Shown: positions 43,244 to 64,000 of the stretch, one piece after another
How positions within the stretch are numbered: position 1 is the stretch's first letter
Layout: every line of letters begins with the position of its first letter
The notes under the pieces: model-generated
Seen by the model: the letters and a program-made list of their open reading frames with translations, nothing else
What the model was told of the DNA's origin: nothing
Database searches by the model: none
Source: Mesostigma viride
Lineage: Eukaryota; Streptophyta; Mesostigmatophyceae; Mesostigmatales; Mesostigmataceae
DNA: 64,000 bases
NCBI GenBank assembly: GCA_009746045.1
Contig: RPFO01000002.1
Location: 2,382,506-2,446,505 of the forward strand
Direction of reading: 5' to 3'
Made by a program: the position numbers and the translations under genes

Positions 43244-43826
43244 TGTTATATTATAGGTTTCAGCTCGCAGTCACATGGAAATAATTAATGATTGTGTGCC
43301 GGTACTTAGCCATTTTGTGGTTCGAGGCGTTCGGGTTAATTCGGCGCATTGGGACTTAGCCGTTTTGAGGTTCGGCTGAATTTTGGCTTGTGTGATCCAC
43401 AACGATTTAAGTTACGCTGTGTGCGTTATGCCTCGTGAGTTACGCCCTAGACTTTGGCTGCGCGGCACTGGTCCGGTACTGAGGTGCGGACTAGGATTCT
43501 GGGTACTGCCGGCTGGCGTGACAAGTGGCGAGATACTGGTGTGGGTCGATTGGTCGGTACTCGGCTGGTGTGTTGTAACGGAGATGTGTAACGGAGATGC
43601 GTTCCCAGGCTTGCGTCGGTGCCTAGCGCTGCAGGCTAGCCTAGCCGCCTGACAGACGATGATGATCCAAAAGCCAGCATTGTGTTGCGGCGGTCCAACG
43701 GTTGTTGCTGCTATGCTGGCAATGGCTATGGTTGCGCTGGTAAATTAAGCTGGGGGCTTGGCTCTGAGTTTGTAACCTGATTACCGTAAAATTATCATTT
43801 AATAAAATTCGAACTCGATTTTAACA
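43244..43826 (+). repeat. 3' LTR of element C
   Basis: 583 bases, same as the 5' LTR apart from one substitution seen by eye. Followed by the GACGT duplication. Confidence 0.95.
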
Positions 43827-44266
43827 GACGTCCCTTACCCAAACTGGATGCCCGGGCTGGCGCAGATTGCCCGGCCATAGGGAGAAAATCGACCTATGAC
43901 AAGCTATGACTCATCTGGAACTGACGACCAGGAAAGTCATATTTTCCTACCTGTATTTTCCTAACCCTATAAATCTGGCGGTGCCTGACCTACGAAAATC
44001 ATGCATCGTCATTCTGAGCAACATTCTGAACCGTTTCAAGCCGTGAGACGCAAAAAATTCGTGACAGCGGCACGTTGTCAGCCATATCTCATTACGCGCG
44101 CGCGCGAGCGAAATTTTCCCGCCAAAGTCACGTGATACATTCTCAATGCACGTTGTAATTACCAGGCTATGGCGAATATTACCCCCAAACCTATGCATCA
44201 CCTTCGTCCCTAAGTGTTCCCGGACCCACCGGACCACTGACATCCGTCACAGGTGGCGCGGCGCTC
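43827..44266. repeat. Repeat E, second copy, right half
   Basis: Continues the repeat broken at 37031 and matches about 24320-24761. Its first five bases are the target duplication of element C. Confidence 0.75.
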
Positions 44267-44296
44267 ACGGCGCGGCGCGAAATTCGACCGTTAGTC

Positions 44297-44322
44297 AAAC
44301 TACCCGACAGGTCGGGTAGTTT
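44297..44322. other. Perfect 12-bp hairpin
   Basis: AAACTACCCGAC, two bases, GTCGGGTAGTTT. It lies between repeat E and the inverted F copy. Purpose unknown. Confidence 0.7.
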
Positions 44323-44342
44323 ACGGACTAGTAGTTAATTAA

Positions 44343-44551
44343 TTAATTAAACTCGTGCTCCCGTTGGGGAGTCACGGAGCACCGAAGTGCTTTTACTCCC
44401 TGTGTGTGCACTACAGGAGAAAGGGCAGAGACCCCCAGTCTCCTTCATGCCAAAGGCATGCCACAGCTGCAATCGGGCGCGGCTAGCTAAAAGGACAGGC
44501 TAACGATCCGGCAAACTGTGGGTGCAATAAGACCCATGTGAGCATATCATA
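44343..44551 (-). repeat. Repeat F, copy 2 (inverted)
   Basis: Reverse complement of 33607-33808 with moderate divergence and some insertions. The pair encloses the LINE remnant, repeat E and element C. Confidence 0.7.
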
Positions 44552-45728
44552 CCAGGGCATGCCTCGCATTTCGGACGAGATTAGACAGCGTAGGATAGAT
44601 AGCACTTGTAGGACATGTTGCTCGCACCAGCCAGGTCGACACCGCCCTTGGTCTGGCCGGCCCCCAGCGGCTTGGCGGCCAGCCAGGGCGGCATATCCTG
44701 ACCTGGCCTGGCCCCAAGGACATACCTAAGAAGGTAGGCAAACATGTCATGACCTACCCACAGCAGTTGCTGGCCGACCTAGTGGTCCCAGCCCCCTTTG
44801 AACATCACATTCACTCCCTCTCTCTTGCTTGGACTGCTATGCAGAACAAGAAGAGGTGGAAGACCATTGTCCAGGCTCATACGCCAGCCCCTGTGGGCAA
44901 GGCCCCCCCCCCAAGAGGAAGGGGCGCTTTGCTGAGTAGAATAGGTAGGGTTTTCTAGATTAGGTTAGATTAAAGTTAGATTAGTTCGGTTTCGCGGCTT
45001 TGCCCACCTCCATCCATCCAGCAAGGGAATATGTGCTACATGATCTCCCAACGGAGTCATGTTATAATTTAATTAAATTTTAATAGGATGGATCGATGAT
45101 GTAAGCTATCTAGGTCCTAGTTACAGGGTTGTGGGCACCACGGCCCGAATCGCTATGAATGCCAACGCGGTCACTTGCGGAGCCCCCACAGACTTGCGGG
45201 TGGTCTCCTTCATCACTACTTGCCATCTATCCTTGCGTACCATCTGCCTCCATTAATTAATTAATTAATTAATAGACACGTGACTGCGTCACGTGAGCAT
45301 AAGTCCGCAGTGGGAGGGGAACATGGGATGGAATGGATGATGTAAGCTATCCTCCATATTACAGACAAACCAGGAGGCTGCCTGCATGGGTGTGAGCCCG
45401 TCACGTCTAGGGTAGCACATGTCCATGCCGAGTCTATCACGTGAAGTCCACGGATGGCGGCCCTGCATGCCGCGCGCGGCCTGGGGAACGCCAGGTGAGG
45501 ACATAACTCCCAGGCTGGGCGGGCTTGGTGCCAGCTAGTCTATCTGATGTGTCTACCTGATCTGTGCGGGCCAGGTGCCCGGCTGGGCCCAGGCGCCTGT
45601 GCCTGAGAATGTGGGAAACATAGGGCAAAATAGCCCGGTGCAATTTGCCCCCACCTGGAATAATCCACCTGGAATAATATTCCCCACCTGGAACTATCCA
45701 ATCTCAAGTAGAATGCCTACGTAACTTC
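44552..45728. other. Unassigned sequence with TTAA repeats
   Basis: No gene recognised. A TTAA-repeat run occurs near 45254-45275. Small open frames (for example 44749-44958) show no known motif. Confidence 0.45.
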
Positions 45729-45746
45729 TTAACCCGTGTTTTTTTA
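45729..45746 (+). repeat. Left 18-bp terminal inverted repeat candidate
   Basis: TTAACCCGTGTTTTTTTA, perfectly inverted at 52747-52764. Directly inside it are two palindromes of the form AACGCGATRYATCGCGTT (to about 45799); one more lies just inside the right end. An aactt flanks both outer sides, a possible target duplication. Confidence 0.6.
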
Positions 45747-46251
45747 CAACGCGATACATCGCGTTGTAGGGTTAGAACGCGATGTATCGCGTTGTAATCT
45801 GACACGTGGCAAACCTATTAAACATGCGATTTTTGGTCTGAAACTTTCAACATAGGTCAGAAACATCTCATAGAATTCAAGAAAAAATCCTGGTTTTTTT
45901 GGTATTTTTTTTGTGACAGCTGCAAACAAATATGTACCACTGAAATCAGGCATTTTCGCGGGACGAAGGTGAAGACGACGGCGATGGCGGCAGGTAGATC
46001 TCGCCAGTTTTCGCGCCAATTTCAGTGGCTGTTGGGTGGCACGACCATGATGATGCGTTCAAAGGTTGATAATTAGGTTTCTACGAGTTTGTTGAGGTAC
46101 TGGGGCAAAGGAAACGTAGTTTTTTCCAGTTTCTCACCCAACTTTCATGCGGAAACCCTGGAAACCGGCATACATATTATTACGTCAAGACTCGGGTCTG
46201 CTGCGGCACCATGCTTGGTATTTCCATGGTGTTTCGACTTCTTAACACATG

Positions 46252-46385
46252 TTCTATTAACCGTGGAACTCCAAGGTAACCAGACTCTTTATTAAAACAA
46301 TAAGTAGAGCACATCGGGAAGTGGCCCTCAACTGGCCATCCTTACCCATGGGAACACTTGATGTCCAAAAAGGCTAGCCTTACCC
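46252..46385 (-). repeat. B2 module of element D
   Basis: 134 bases, ttctattaaccgtgg to ggctagccttaccc on the + strand, matching 46798-46931. Confidence 0.85.
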
Positions 46386-46418
46386 CCAAACAGGCATCAC
46401 ACAGGGAGGGCGGGTGGG

Positions 46419-46700
46419 AAAACAAAAGAGACCGCCATGAGCTAGGTGAGCGAGCTTTTATCGTGTTTCAAGGCCAACGGCTCTCTACCAACGGCCAGAT
46501 CCGGCAACGGCCTCTAAACAGTTTTAGCCGTCAAGTTTTACTTCAGATATTGCTTGTTGCAAACCCGTCCGCAATCACAGATCTGTTAGGAGAACCTAGA
46601 CGCAAAAATCCGTCGTCAAGGTACTCAGCACACCGTCAAGGTATGGGCCGCAACAATTAGGCCATATCATCCGTAATACTCGTACACTAAAAGCCTAATC
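46419..46700 (-). repeat. A2 module of element D
   Basis: 282 bases, matching 51258-51539 with a few substitutions. On its left is the G-rich tract GGGAGGGCGGGTGGG (46403-46417). Confidence 0.85.
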
Positions 46701-46797
46701 AACCTTATTACGATCACATCACCCAGCTCTATTTCACCTAGCATCAGCGGCTCCCCTTCCGTATCACTATAAAGAAACTATGTTCAGAGAACCCCGA

Positions 46798-46931
46798 TTC
46801 TATTAACCGTGGAACTCCAAGGTAACCAGACTCTTTATTAAAACAATAAGTAGAGCACATCGGGAAGTGGCCCTCAACTGGCCATCCTTACCCATGGGAA
46901 CACTTTATGTCCAAAAAGGCTAGCCTTACCC
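46798..46931 (-). repeat. B1 module of element D
   Basis: Partner of 46252-46385; follows the recombinase stop by about 75 bases in element direction. Confidence 0.85.
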
Positions 46932-47007
46932 TTACATCCCTCCCTGGCGACCCAAGCCAGGGGCAAAACAAAAACCGGTGGACGCATAAGACAAGAATGA
47001 AGGGAAC

Positions 47008-48304
47008 TTAAGAGGAAGGCAGAGAAAAGACGCTCCGCCAAATGCGCGGGGGGCAGGCGGCGATAGCCCGAACCAGGGCGTCAGGAAGGGTGAGGGCCAA
47101 GCTCCGGTGCAATCCCACATAGTGGGCGACAGTTTTGCTGCTGCGCCAGCGACCCCGATGCTGAATATCAGCCATGCTGCGCTGCCGCAAAAAATCATAG
47201 GTAGCCCCCCCATGCCGCAGCCCGTGAATGGTAAACACCGTGTCGACCCCCAAAGCTTGCGTGGCCTGATGCCAAACCCGGCTGAACTGGGCATAATCGT
47301 AAGGGAACACCCGCTCCCAGGCCGCCTTGCCACGCATACAAGCCCGCAAGAGGGTCTCAGTCATGACATCCTCGATCACCACAGACTGCACCTCCCCCTT
47401 AGCCGTCTTAGCTGACATCAACAACAAGGCGCCCCGCTGCGAACCCCGCAACCGAACATCAGGCTGCAAGCGCACATGGCCGACCAACAGGTTGAGCGCC
47501 TCCGATACCCGCAGGTATTGTTGGAAAATAACGATGACCATCATAGCCGCACGAGGCTGCCGCTGGAGCACCATAGTACAAGCAAGCGCAAACGCAGCCT
47601 CCCATGGAATGGGGGGGGGGCACGAGGGGGTGCCAACGTGCGCCAGCCAGCCAAAACACTTCGTGCCAAGGCCCAATCCCGCACCTCCCGGGGAAAGTAC
47701 AAATTCAGGCCCATAAGCGCATTGACACACAACTGGCGGCTGTAACACCGTGAGTGCGCCCAAGCGACATACTCGCAATAGTATTCCTCTATCGTCAAGC
47801 CGCGCAACAAGCTGCCAACCCGACCCCGCCGGCTCGCCCACCATGCGAAAAAGGACCTAAGACCCCGATGGTAAACCATCAAAGTAGCCGGCTTCACCTT
47901 GCCCTCAAGAAGGGTCAAGTAGCTAGCGCCAAGCCGAGGCCCGGGATTGGGATGAACACCCTCGCGAGTCAAATCGCGGACCCACCCGGCCACCGAGGCA
48001 GCCATGGAAAGCCCCCGCGAAGGCCCATCCGCAGGCTGAAGCTCACTTGGCGTCCAGACCCATTGTGAGCGGCTGCCGGTGACCAACGTAAGAGCGCACA
48101 ACCGGCGGCATTGCTTGTTTAACCGGTAAGAAGAGGAACGCCCTTTAGCCAAGCAGCCCAAAGCGGCAGTGGAGTCCACTAACCTCACCACCCGCTTACC
48201 CCATGTTCCGAGGTTCCGGGCCGAGCGCTCCACCCCCTTCACAGCGGCCCGCACTTCCTTCTCGTTGATGTGCATGGTCGAATCGCGCCAGCGACTCTTG
48301 ATCC
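47008..48304 (-). pseudogene. Element D: end of RNase H and tyrosine recombinase
   Basis: Two overlapping frames. The first (48275 to about 47620) has the second half of RNase H, INEKEVRAA, RLVDSTAALGCLAKG and WTPSELQPADGPSR, then an NPGP motif, then the N-terminal SAM-like part of the recombinase (LTLLEGKVKPATLMVYHRGL). The second (about 47620 to 47008) has the catalytic part: QQYLRVSEALNL with the first arginine, FTIHGLRHGGATY with the H-x-x-R box, and RGRWRSSKTVAHYVG with the last histidine/tryptophan position and the tyrosine. The frame changes in a run of ten G near 47610, probably a homopolymer error. The enzyme would integrate a circular DNA copy without target duplication. Confidence 0.8.
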
Positions 48305-50082
48305 CTACGCGCCATCGCCCGTGGATGATGGCTTTTCCGCGGCCTTGGTCAAGGGTCTAGGCCCGGCATACATGGCCTCACCTGGGGTGAGGAGGGTTGG
48401 GTAACCCCGCACCTCCCGGGCCCGAGCTAATTCCGTCACCTCAGCTGGGGCCATCTCAGCGTAGACAACCCCCTGCCCAAAACTAGACGCATCCGAGGCC
48501 ACCACCACCGGAGCCAGGGCAGCCCCCCGGTCCACACGGAGCATGGGGGCCAACGCCATGGCACACTCGAGCTCATCGCGCACACCTTGCCACAAAGGTC
48601 GCGTTCGCTGGCCCCACCCCTTGAGGTTGATGAACTTAAAACTCTGCTGCCATATGGACAAGCAAGTGCGGCTGAGCATCTGCAGCCACACCCACCGGCC
48701 CACGACGGCCGCCAGCGCCTCAGCGGTAGCGCGTCCCCTCTCGAGGAGTACACGAGTGTGCGCAACCACAAGGGTGAGCTGCTTAGCTGTCGGCTCCAAC
48801 ACCCCATCCCGCCGGTGAACAACACCCAGAGCTTCTAGCTCGTCCTCCCCCTCCGGGCTAGCCATGATCGTCTTGTCCTTGGAGGGCACAAGGTTGTTAG
48901 GCGCGTACCCGTCTTCAATAGCACTCGCGATTAAGCGATTCACCGCCTCGCACGTGCGCCCATTGCTGACCACCAGGTCATCAATAGTGATGGATACCAT
49001 AGGGGCAGGGGGGTCCTCAAGGTCGATTTGCATCTCCCTCGTGCTCTCCTCCTTGTACTCGATGGCTAGGGCGGTTGGGTTACCCCATGCATTCCGAAGC
49101 ACGGTCAGCTCCCCTACACTTGTGAGGCGGTTCACCTGCCGTCTAGGATCCAAAGCGCCCGTGGCATAGAGGACCATCTCATGGATGGCTTCCCCTAGCG
49201 CTACAGCGTGGGAGTGCCCCATGGCCAGCACTTTCAGCACTGGCCACACCCTCCTCCGCCGCCCCGGCAGCCCGACATCGGTGGACCACACATCAGGTAG
49301 CCCTTGATAATCCCACCACCACTCCGGCACTTGGATGGTATAGTAATACGAGACCAGATCGCTCTTGGCCGTGTAGCACCGACCCTTGATATAGACCTCC
49401 GAGTATATGCCCAGGTGGGGTAACACCGTCTTAGGGGGGTCCACCCACAGTGCGTTCCCCAACTTCTTATTCACAATGAGCCTTAACTCCCCCACTCCTT
49501 TGGCCACCCCAAAACATCCGTCTACCCACTTTGGCCGCGTCTCTCGGAACTCCACCATCCCCACGTCCGCTGCCCTCCCCATCAACTTGCCCCACTCCGC
49601 CATGGTGCACCCTCGGCTGGGGGCAGGTACATTCCAATACCTCGCACTGGCAGCCACCTCCGGCTTGATGCAGTTGGCTCGCTCGCGTACACCTCTCGCC
49701 AACTAGGTCGTAGCGCCAGCAAATCCAGCAGCTTCGCCTTTCCTGCCACCTCGCGCTTCGGCAGACTCACCCGCTCCGCCACAAGTTGTTCATACTTATT
49801 ACATTTCCCATAGATTAGATCACTTCCTTCTGCGGGGCCTGTCGCAACGCCGGTTACGCGGCGACTGTACCACTCGCAGTGCTTCTTGACCCTTTTCAGG
49901 GCCTCCGCCGTTCCTCTGGAGCACGCGCCTCCAGATTTAGGCGGAGGGTCTGCCCCCCCGTGCCATAGCCAATTCAACCACGTAATCACCTTGTGTTGTA
50001 GAGTGAAGGTCCGGCGGCGGCGAGTTGCACGCTGGCGTCTGCGTGCTGACCTCACTCTCCCCCACGTAGTGCTTAGAGGCAT
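48305..50082 (-). pseudogene. Element D: reverse transcriptase and start of RNase H
   Basis: Proposed start ATG 50082 (MPLSTTWGRVRSARRRQR). A basic N-terminal region is followed, after a frameshift near 49690, by a 465-codon frame to 48305. RT motifs: LRLIVNKKLGNALW; AKSDLVSYYYTI with the motif A aspartate; VLAMGHSHAVALGEAIHEM as motif B; VSITIDDLVVSN as motif C, TIDD in place of YxDD. RNase H begins with VVVASDASSFGQGVVYAEM. The frame is lost near 48300 and resumes in the next entry. The homologous N-terminal part is in fragment G at 29041-29540. Confidence 0.8.
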
Positions 50083-50129
50083 TGTAGGAAGAGGCAGTGG
50101 GAAGGGGGAGCGGTTTACCCTTTCGGTGT

Positions 50130-50290
50130 TTACTTGGTTTGCTGGGCCTTGCCCAGCTTCTCCATCATCGTGGCGCTTTGCAGGGCCATCTTCATGGCCG
50201 GGTTGCTCACCAAGGAGGCATCTTCCTTGAGAGCAAGGAGGTGGCCAGCCACCTTCCACCCTCCTGACCCCTGGCTCTCCACTAGGAGCA
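50130..50290 (-). CDS. Element D small ORF2, unknown function
   Basis: 53 codons starting at an ATG that overlaps the end of gag (gag ends GCA-TGC-TCC-TAG, this ORF starts in the same ATGC). Sequence features: a glycine-rich start, ESQGSGGWKVAGHLLAL, and a helical end, MALQSATMMEKLGKAQQ. The same ORF is recognisable in fragment G, so it was kept in two diverged copies. It could be a separate small protein or the leftover of a longer gag. Confidence 0.5.
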
Positions 50291-51186
50291 TGCTGCCACC
50301 ACCCTCATGAGATACTCTACCCCAGCCAACTCCCCGGCTGCCGGCCCCAACTCCTTGAAGAGTGTGTCCATGGCCAGGGCGATGTTCATGACCACCTTCC
50401 TGCTTTCCTGGTTCCTCCACCCCCTTGGCGAGTAGCCATGATCCAACTCTTTATCCCCCCTCCATTGTCGTTGGCATCCTCGAGCACCTCGGGGAGCACT
50501 CTCTCTTGCACCCTCCAATTCACCACTTGTGCTCGAGTGGGCAGCGTCACCCCTTTGGTCTTTTTCGGCTTCCTGGAAGCCCCATCTGCCCCGGCCAGCG
50601 CATCCTTCAATTTCGTCAGGAAATCCTCTTCCTCGGACTCCTCCTCCTCCTCCTCTTCTTTGCCCGCCTGCCCCTGCTTGCCAATAATAGCCGCCAGCTC
50701 CAAGAGCTGCTCCCTCACATCCCCCGCGGCCTTTCCCTTGCTCGGGGCTGGGCTTCCGACTTTTTTCGTCCCCTTTTTCGCCCCTTTCGTGGGCCGGCGT
50801 GGTGGCTGCATCTCCTCTTCGTCCGAGTCCGCCAAGTCCCGGGCGCTTTGGAGGGCTGCCACTAGCGCTTCGTTTGGGTCCGCTGCTGCCAGAATTTCAG
50901 GCCCGTCCACGTGGTCGACCAGCAGTCCAACGACGGACTCCAGCTGGGCCGCAGACCACCGGCTGACAGTAGTTACCCAGTCGGTCCCGAGGACCGCCTC
51001 AAAGGCAGCGCACACTTCAGGCAGGCCCGAGCAAGTGGAGAGCTCCTGATGGAGCCTTTTCTTCTGCGTCGGCCAGCCTAGTCGGCCCTTTCCCGTCTGT
51101 TTAGTAGCTGTCGGCACCTCGGGATTAGCTTTCGGTAATTGCTTCCCAGCACCTGTCGAACCTGGCTTCCGCCCGGGCTTCGGCAT
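50282..51186 (-). pseudogene. gag: Element D gag, one frameshift
   Basis: ATG 51186 opens MPKPGRKPGSTGAGKQLPK; the first frame runs to about 50440 and includes LGTDWVTTVSRWSAAQLES, an acidic run and VQERVLPEVLEDANDNGGG. A second frame continues with RKVVMNIALAMDTLFKELG and stops at TAG 50282-50284. Total about 300 residues. It has no zinc knuckle and matches the gag of fragment G throughout. Confidence 0.7.
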
Positions 51187-51257
51187 CCCAGCCGCTTTGC
51201 AGAAAGGAATTCCGGGCGTCAGCTACGCTGCCCCTGACCCCTGTCGCCGCCTTCGTT

Positions 51258-51539
51258 AAAACAAAAGAGACCGCCATGAGCTAGGTGAGCAAGCTTTTAT
51301 CGTGTTTCAAGGCCAACGGCTCTCTACCAACTGCCAGATCCGGCAACGGCCTCTAAACAGTTTTAGCCGTCAAGTTTTACTTCAGATATTGCTTGTTGCA
51401 AACCCGTCCGCAATCACAGATCTGTTAGGAGAACCTAGACGCAAAAATCCGTCGTCAAGGTACTCAGCACACCGTCAAGGTATGGGCCGCAACAATTAGG
51501 CCATATCATCCGTAATACTCGTACACTAGAAGCCTAATC
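51258..51539 (-). repeat. A1 module of element D
   Basis: 282 bases, the left end of the element in its own direction; partner at 46419-46700. Confidence 0.85.
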
Positions 51540-52746
51540 GATTTATTCATTCCGAACGCCCGGACTCTCGGCTAAACCGAGATTTGTGCAGACTTTTATT
51601 GGGTAGCTCCGGGCATGATGGTGCCTGCAAATAGCGTAAGGCGTGACCGTGGCTATTGCTACGGTATGCTGTATTTTCCTGGAAATGGCCTCTGCCACCG
51701 GCTCAATAGTGCTTGCAGGCGTAAGTATATTGTGTTTCTACCTAGTTTCTGCCAGTTTTCCACTTATTTCTACCGACCTCTGCCCAGCCTCTCTAAGACC
51801 GCCATCCTACTCGACGTTGCTTGCATGTCAGCCATAGCAGGTTGCAGTTGTGCAGTATTTAGGTGCTGTATACGTCGTCAAGCCGTGCATATATCGTGAG
51901 GATTGGATGTTGATGGTTTATACTGCGTTGATTGTGCAAGAAGATCAGCTAGGTGCCCATAATGATGGTGTATAATCATGTGTTGTTAGCATCTTGCCAC
52001 CATTTGCTAGCATGCATTCCAACGTCATCTTTGCCTGCATGTAAGCTCATGGATCACTCAACCTATCCAAGCCTTGCATTACACGTGCCTCTTTCTTTCA
52101 GTATTGCACGCGTTATGGAATGAAAACCCAGCACCTCCGTTCCCACGAGGCATGCGCTCAACACGTTGTGAGAGTGGATGATGCTTTGGCTATGGCTGCC
52201 TGGTTCAGTCATATTAGGTCATCCAGTCATGACGTTTGATGCATGTTTGATGCTGTATAACTTATACAATACCTATTTTCAACGTTTTGACCCTCCAAGC
52301 TCACTATGGCCCCGTTTATGGGGCTCGTGTTGTTGCGTCATGTTGTGAAGGGCTCTCATTTTTCCCACTGCGTTGTACTGCGTTGTAATTGTGATGCTAA
52401 TGAAAAATAGCTCCAGTGGCCCAATGGGCCTGAGTTTTGTTTCACAGAGCCTGCATATGTTGCCCATAGCTCGTGCAAGAAGCCAGATTTTTTTCATGAA
52501 CCATTTGTGAATAAGCACATGACTTGTGACCTAGGGTCAAGAAATCGCGGTCATGGTCAGACCCCCCTGTATTCAAACCAGTGTATCTCTCTAATGAATT
52601 AGCATTTTGTAGGTCTGAGTAGCTCAAAAAATCCTTTGATTTATGGGCTTTCAGGAAAGTATATACATGACCATATAAAAAAATTTTCCTTAGGTGCTAT
52701 ACGCGTTCTAAAAAAAGCTTACAACGCGATATATCGCGTTCTAATT
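51540..52746. other. Unassigned sequence
   Basis: No gene recognised. If the 18-bp inverted repeats are element ends, this is the right-hand interior of that element. Confidence 0.45.
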
Positions 52747-52764
52747 TAAAAAAACACGGGTTAA
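52747..52764 (-). repeat. Right 18-bp terminal inverted repeat candidate
   Basis: TAAAAAAACACGGGTTAA, exact inverse of 45729-45746. The palindrome AACGCGATATATCGCGTT lies just inside, at 52723-52740. Confidence 0.6.
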
Positions 52765-53067
52765 ACTTTGTGTGATTATAATGATATTAGCACAGTAGCA
52801 TGACAGTTAGCGCTGCAACCTTGTCTCTTCAATAGTACTCTGTGGCATGCTTCTGCGCATGGCGTGCAAGTACTCACTTACTTATGCCTACACAGTCATA
52901 TACACGACAAGTCAACAAAGCCAAACTTGTGACGTCTCTATTGATAACTGCTTCTCCAGTTAAGGTACACATCTTTACTTTTGCATTGGATGTGCACAGG
53001 GGGACGTTTCCTGATGTCAGCAACGCAGCTGGGAGCCCATCCAGCTGAGAGCCCATCAATTGAAAAA

Positions 53068-63636
<10,569 letters not shown>

Positions 63637-64000
63637 CTGCCATGCGGCCGGCGCAAAACACGAGAAGAAAGCAAGTTCGTTTCATGTAGCCCCCAGGTCA
63701 CATCCCACAAAGGAAGAAATGCAAAGCACGTCAGGCAGACGCAACCTGCATCGCAGACGCCATCAGTACACATGCACATGCCTTATGCACAAAGCCCATG
63801 ACAGTCGTATCATTGTCGAGTGCCTTTGGTTAGTTGCTGACACCAGCCAGGCGGCTCCAGCAGCTGGGCCACAGCGCCAGGAGAAGTTGGTAGGCTGCAC
63901 AAACCACACGTCCGTCTGATGCTTGTGGCGAGCAGTGGACCGAGATACCGGTGTTACGCCGGACACATCAGGTACTTGTGGCAAAGAAGCTGTGACAACT
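63637..64000 (-). other. GR: Intron of glutathione reductase up to the window edge
   Basis: No further exon is recognisable; the preceding exon, expected to encode the NADPH-binding GAGYIAVE-type motif, lies beyond the window. Confidence 0.6.

Larger units (their letters stand above)
37032..43826 (+). mobile_element. Element C: recent Copia-like LTR retrotransposon
   Basis: 6795 bases with 583-bp LTRs (TG...CA ends), gag, pol and a 5-bp target duplication. I found only one difference between the LTRs (a at about 37131 against g at about 43343), and both ORFs are uninterrupted, so insertion is recent and the element may still be active. No TGG-type primer-binding site follows the 5' LTR (the sequence is tgtactaggacgggg). 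A purine run, gggaaaaagcgg, precedes the 3' LTR. It lies in repeat E. Confidence 0.93.
46252..51539 (-). mobile_element. Element D: PAT/Kangaroo-like YR retrotransposon
   Basis: Read on the minus strand: A1 (51539-51258), gag, a small ORF, RT-RNase H-YR, B1 (46931-46798), 97 bases, A2 (46700-46419), 33 bases, B2 (46385-46252). A copies are 282 bases each, B copies 134 each, both near-identical. Split direct repeats plus a tyrosine recombinase downstream of RNase H define the PAT-like branch of DIRS elements, which includes Kangaroo of Volvox carteri. Several frameshifts interrupt the ORFs; some fall in homopolymers and may be sequencing errors. No methyltransferase domain was seen. Confidence 0.85.

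Overview
This is a repeat-dense nuclear window from a eukaryote, most likely a green alga (volvocine or chlamydomonadalean type). The reasons are a plant/algal-type glutathione reductase gene in short, phase-matched exons, PAT/Kangaroo-like tyrosine-recombinase retrotransposons of the kind known from Volvox, and many short-period microsatellites. No species call can be made from sequence alone. Almost all of the first 53 kb is mobile DNA, nested and partly decayed; the last 11 kb is one host gene.

Layout. 1-4.3 kb: a lower-quality, split and inverted second copy of 16.84-20.97 kb, around a 116-base N gap (probably an unmerged haplotig or scaffolding error). 4.3-20.3 kb: two related Copia-like LTR retrotransposons, A and B, head to tail on the + strand and sharing the LTR between them, followed by two tandem B-type LTRs that abut an (ATCC)n tract and a possible host exon. 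21.2-33.3 kb: remnants of YR retrotransposons (a minus-strand split-repeat derivative, a truncated gag-bearing fragment and a well-preserved 2-kb non-autonomous element), a 1.27-kb dispersed repeat, a nuclease-like pseudogene and a Copia-like gag relic. 33.6-44.6 kb: a TCTCA/TGAGA-rich tract, a broken LINE, and a second copy of the 1.27-kb repeat interrupted by element C, a young Copia-like element with 583-bp LTRs and a 5-bp target duplication. 45.7-52.8 kb: an 18-bp terminal-inverted-repeat pair enclosing element D, a gag/RT/RNase H/YR retrotransposon with split direct repeats.

53.07-64 kb: the 3' part of a glutathione reductase gene on the minus strand (nine exons visible, 266 residues). 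Its last intron is 4.7 kb and holds a 3.05-kb element with 86-bp inverted repeats, a PHD-finger ORF and a large foldback, sitting in a (CCCT)n tract.

Main themes. Three Copia-like elements place an aspartic-protease-like domain between integrase and reverse transcriptase instead of before integrase. Two of them separate gag and pol by a single in-frame TGA, in one case followed by CTA. All three YR elements whose A2 module can be seen have a C-rich, G-quadruplex-capable tract directly after it.
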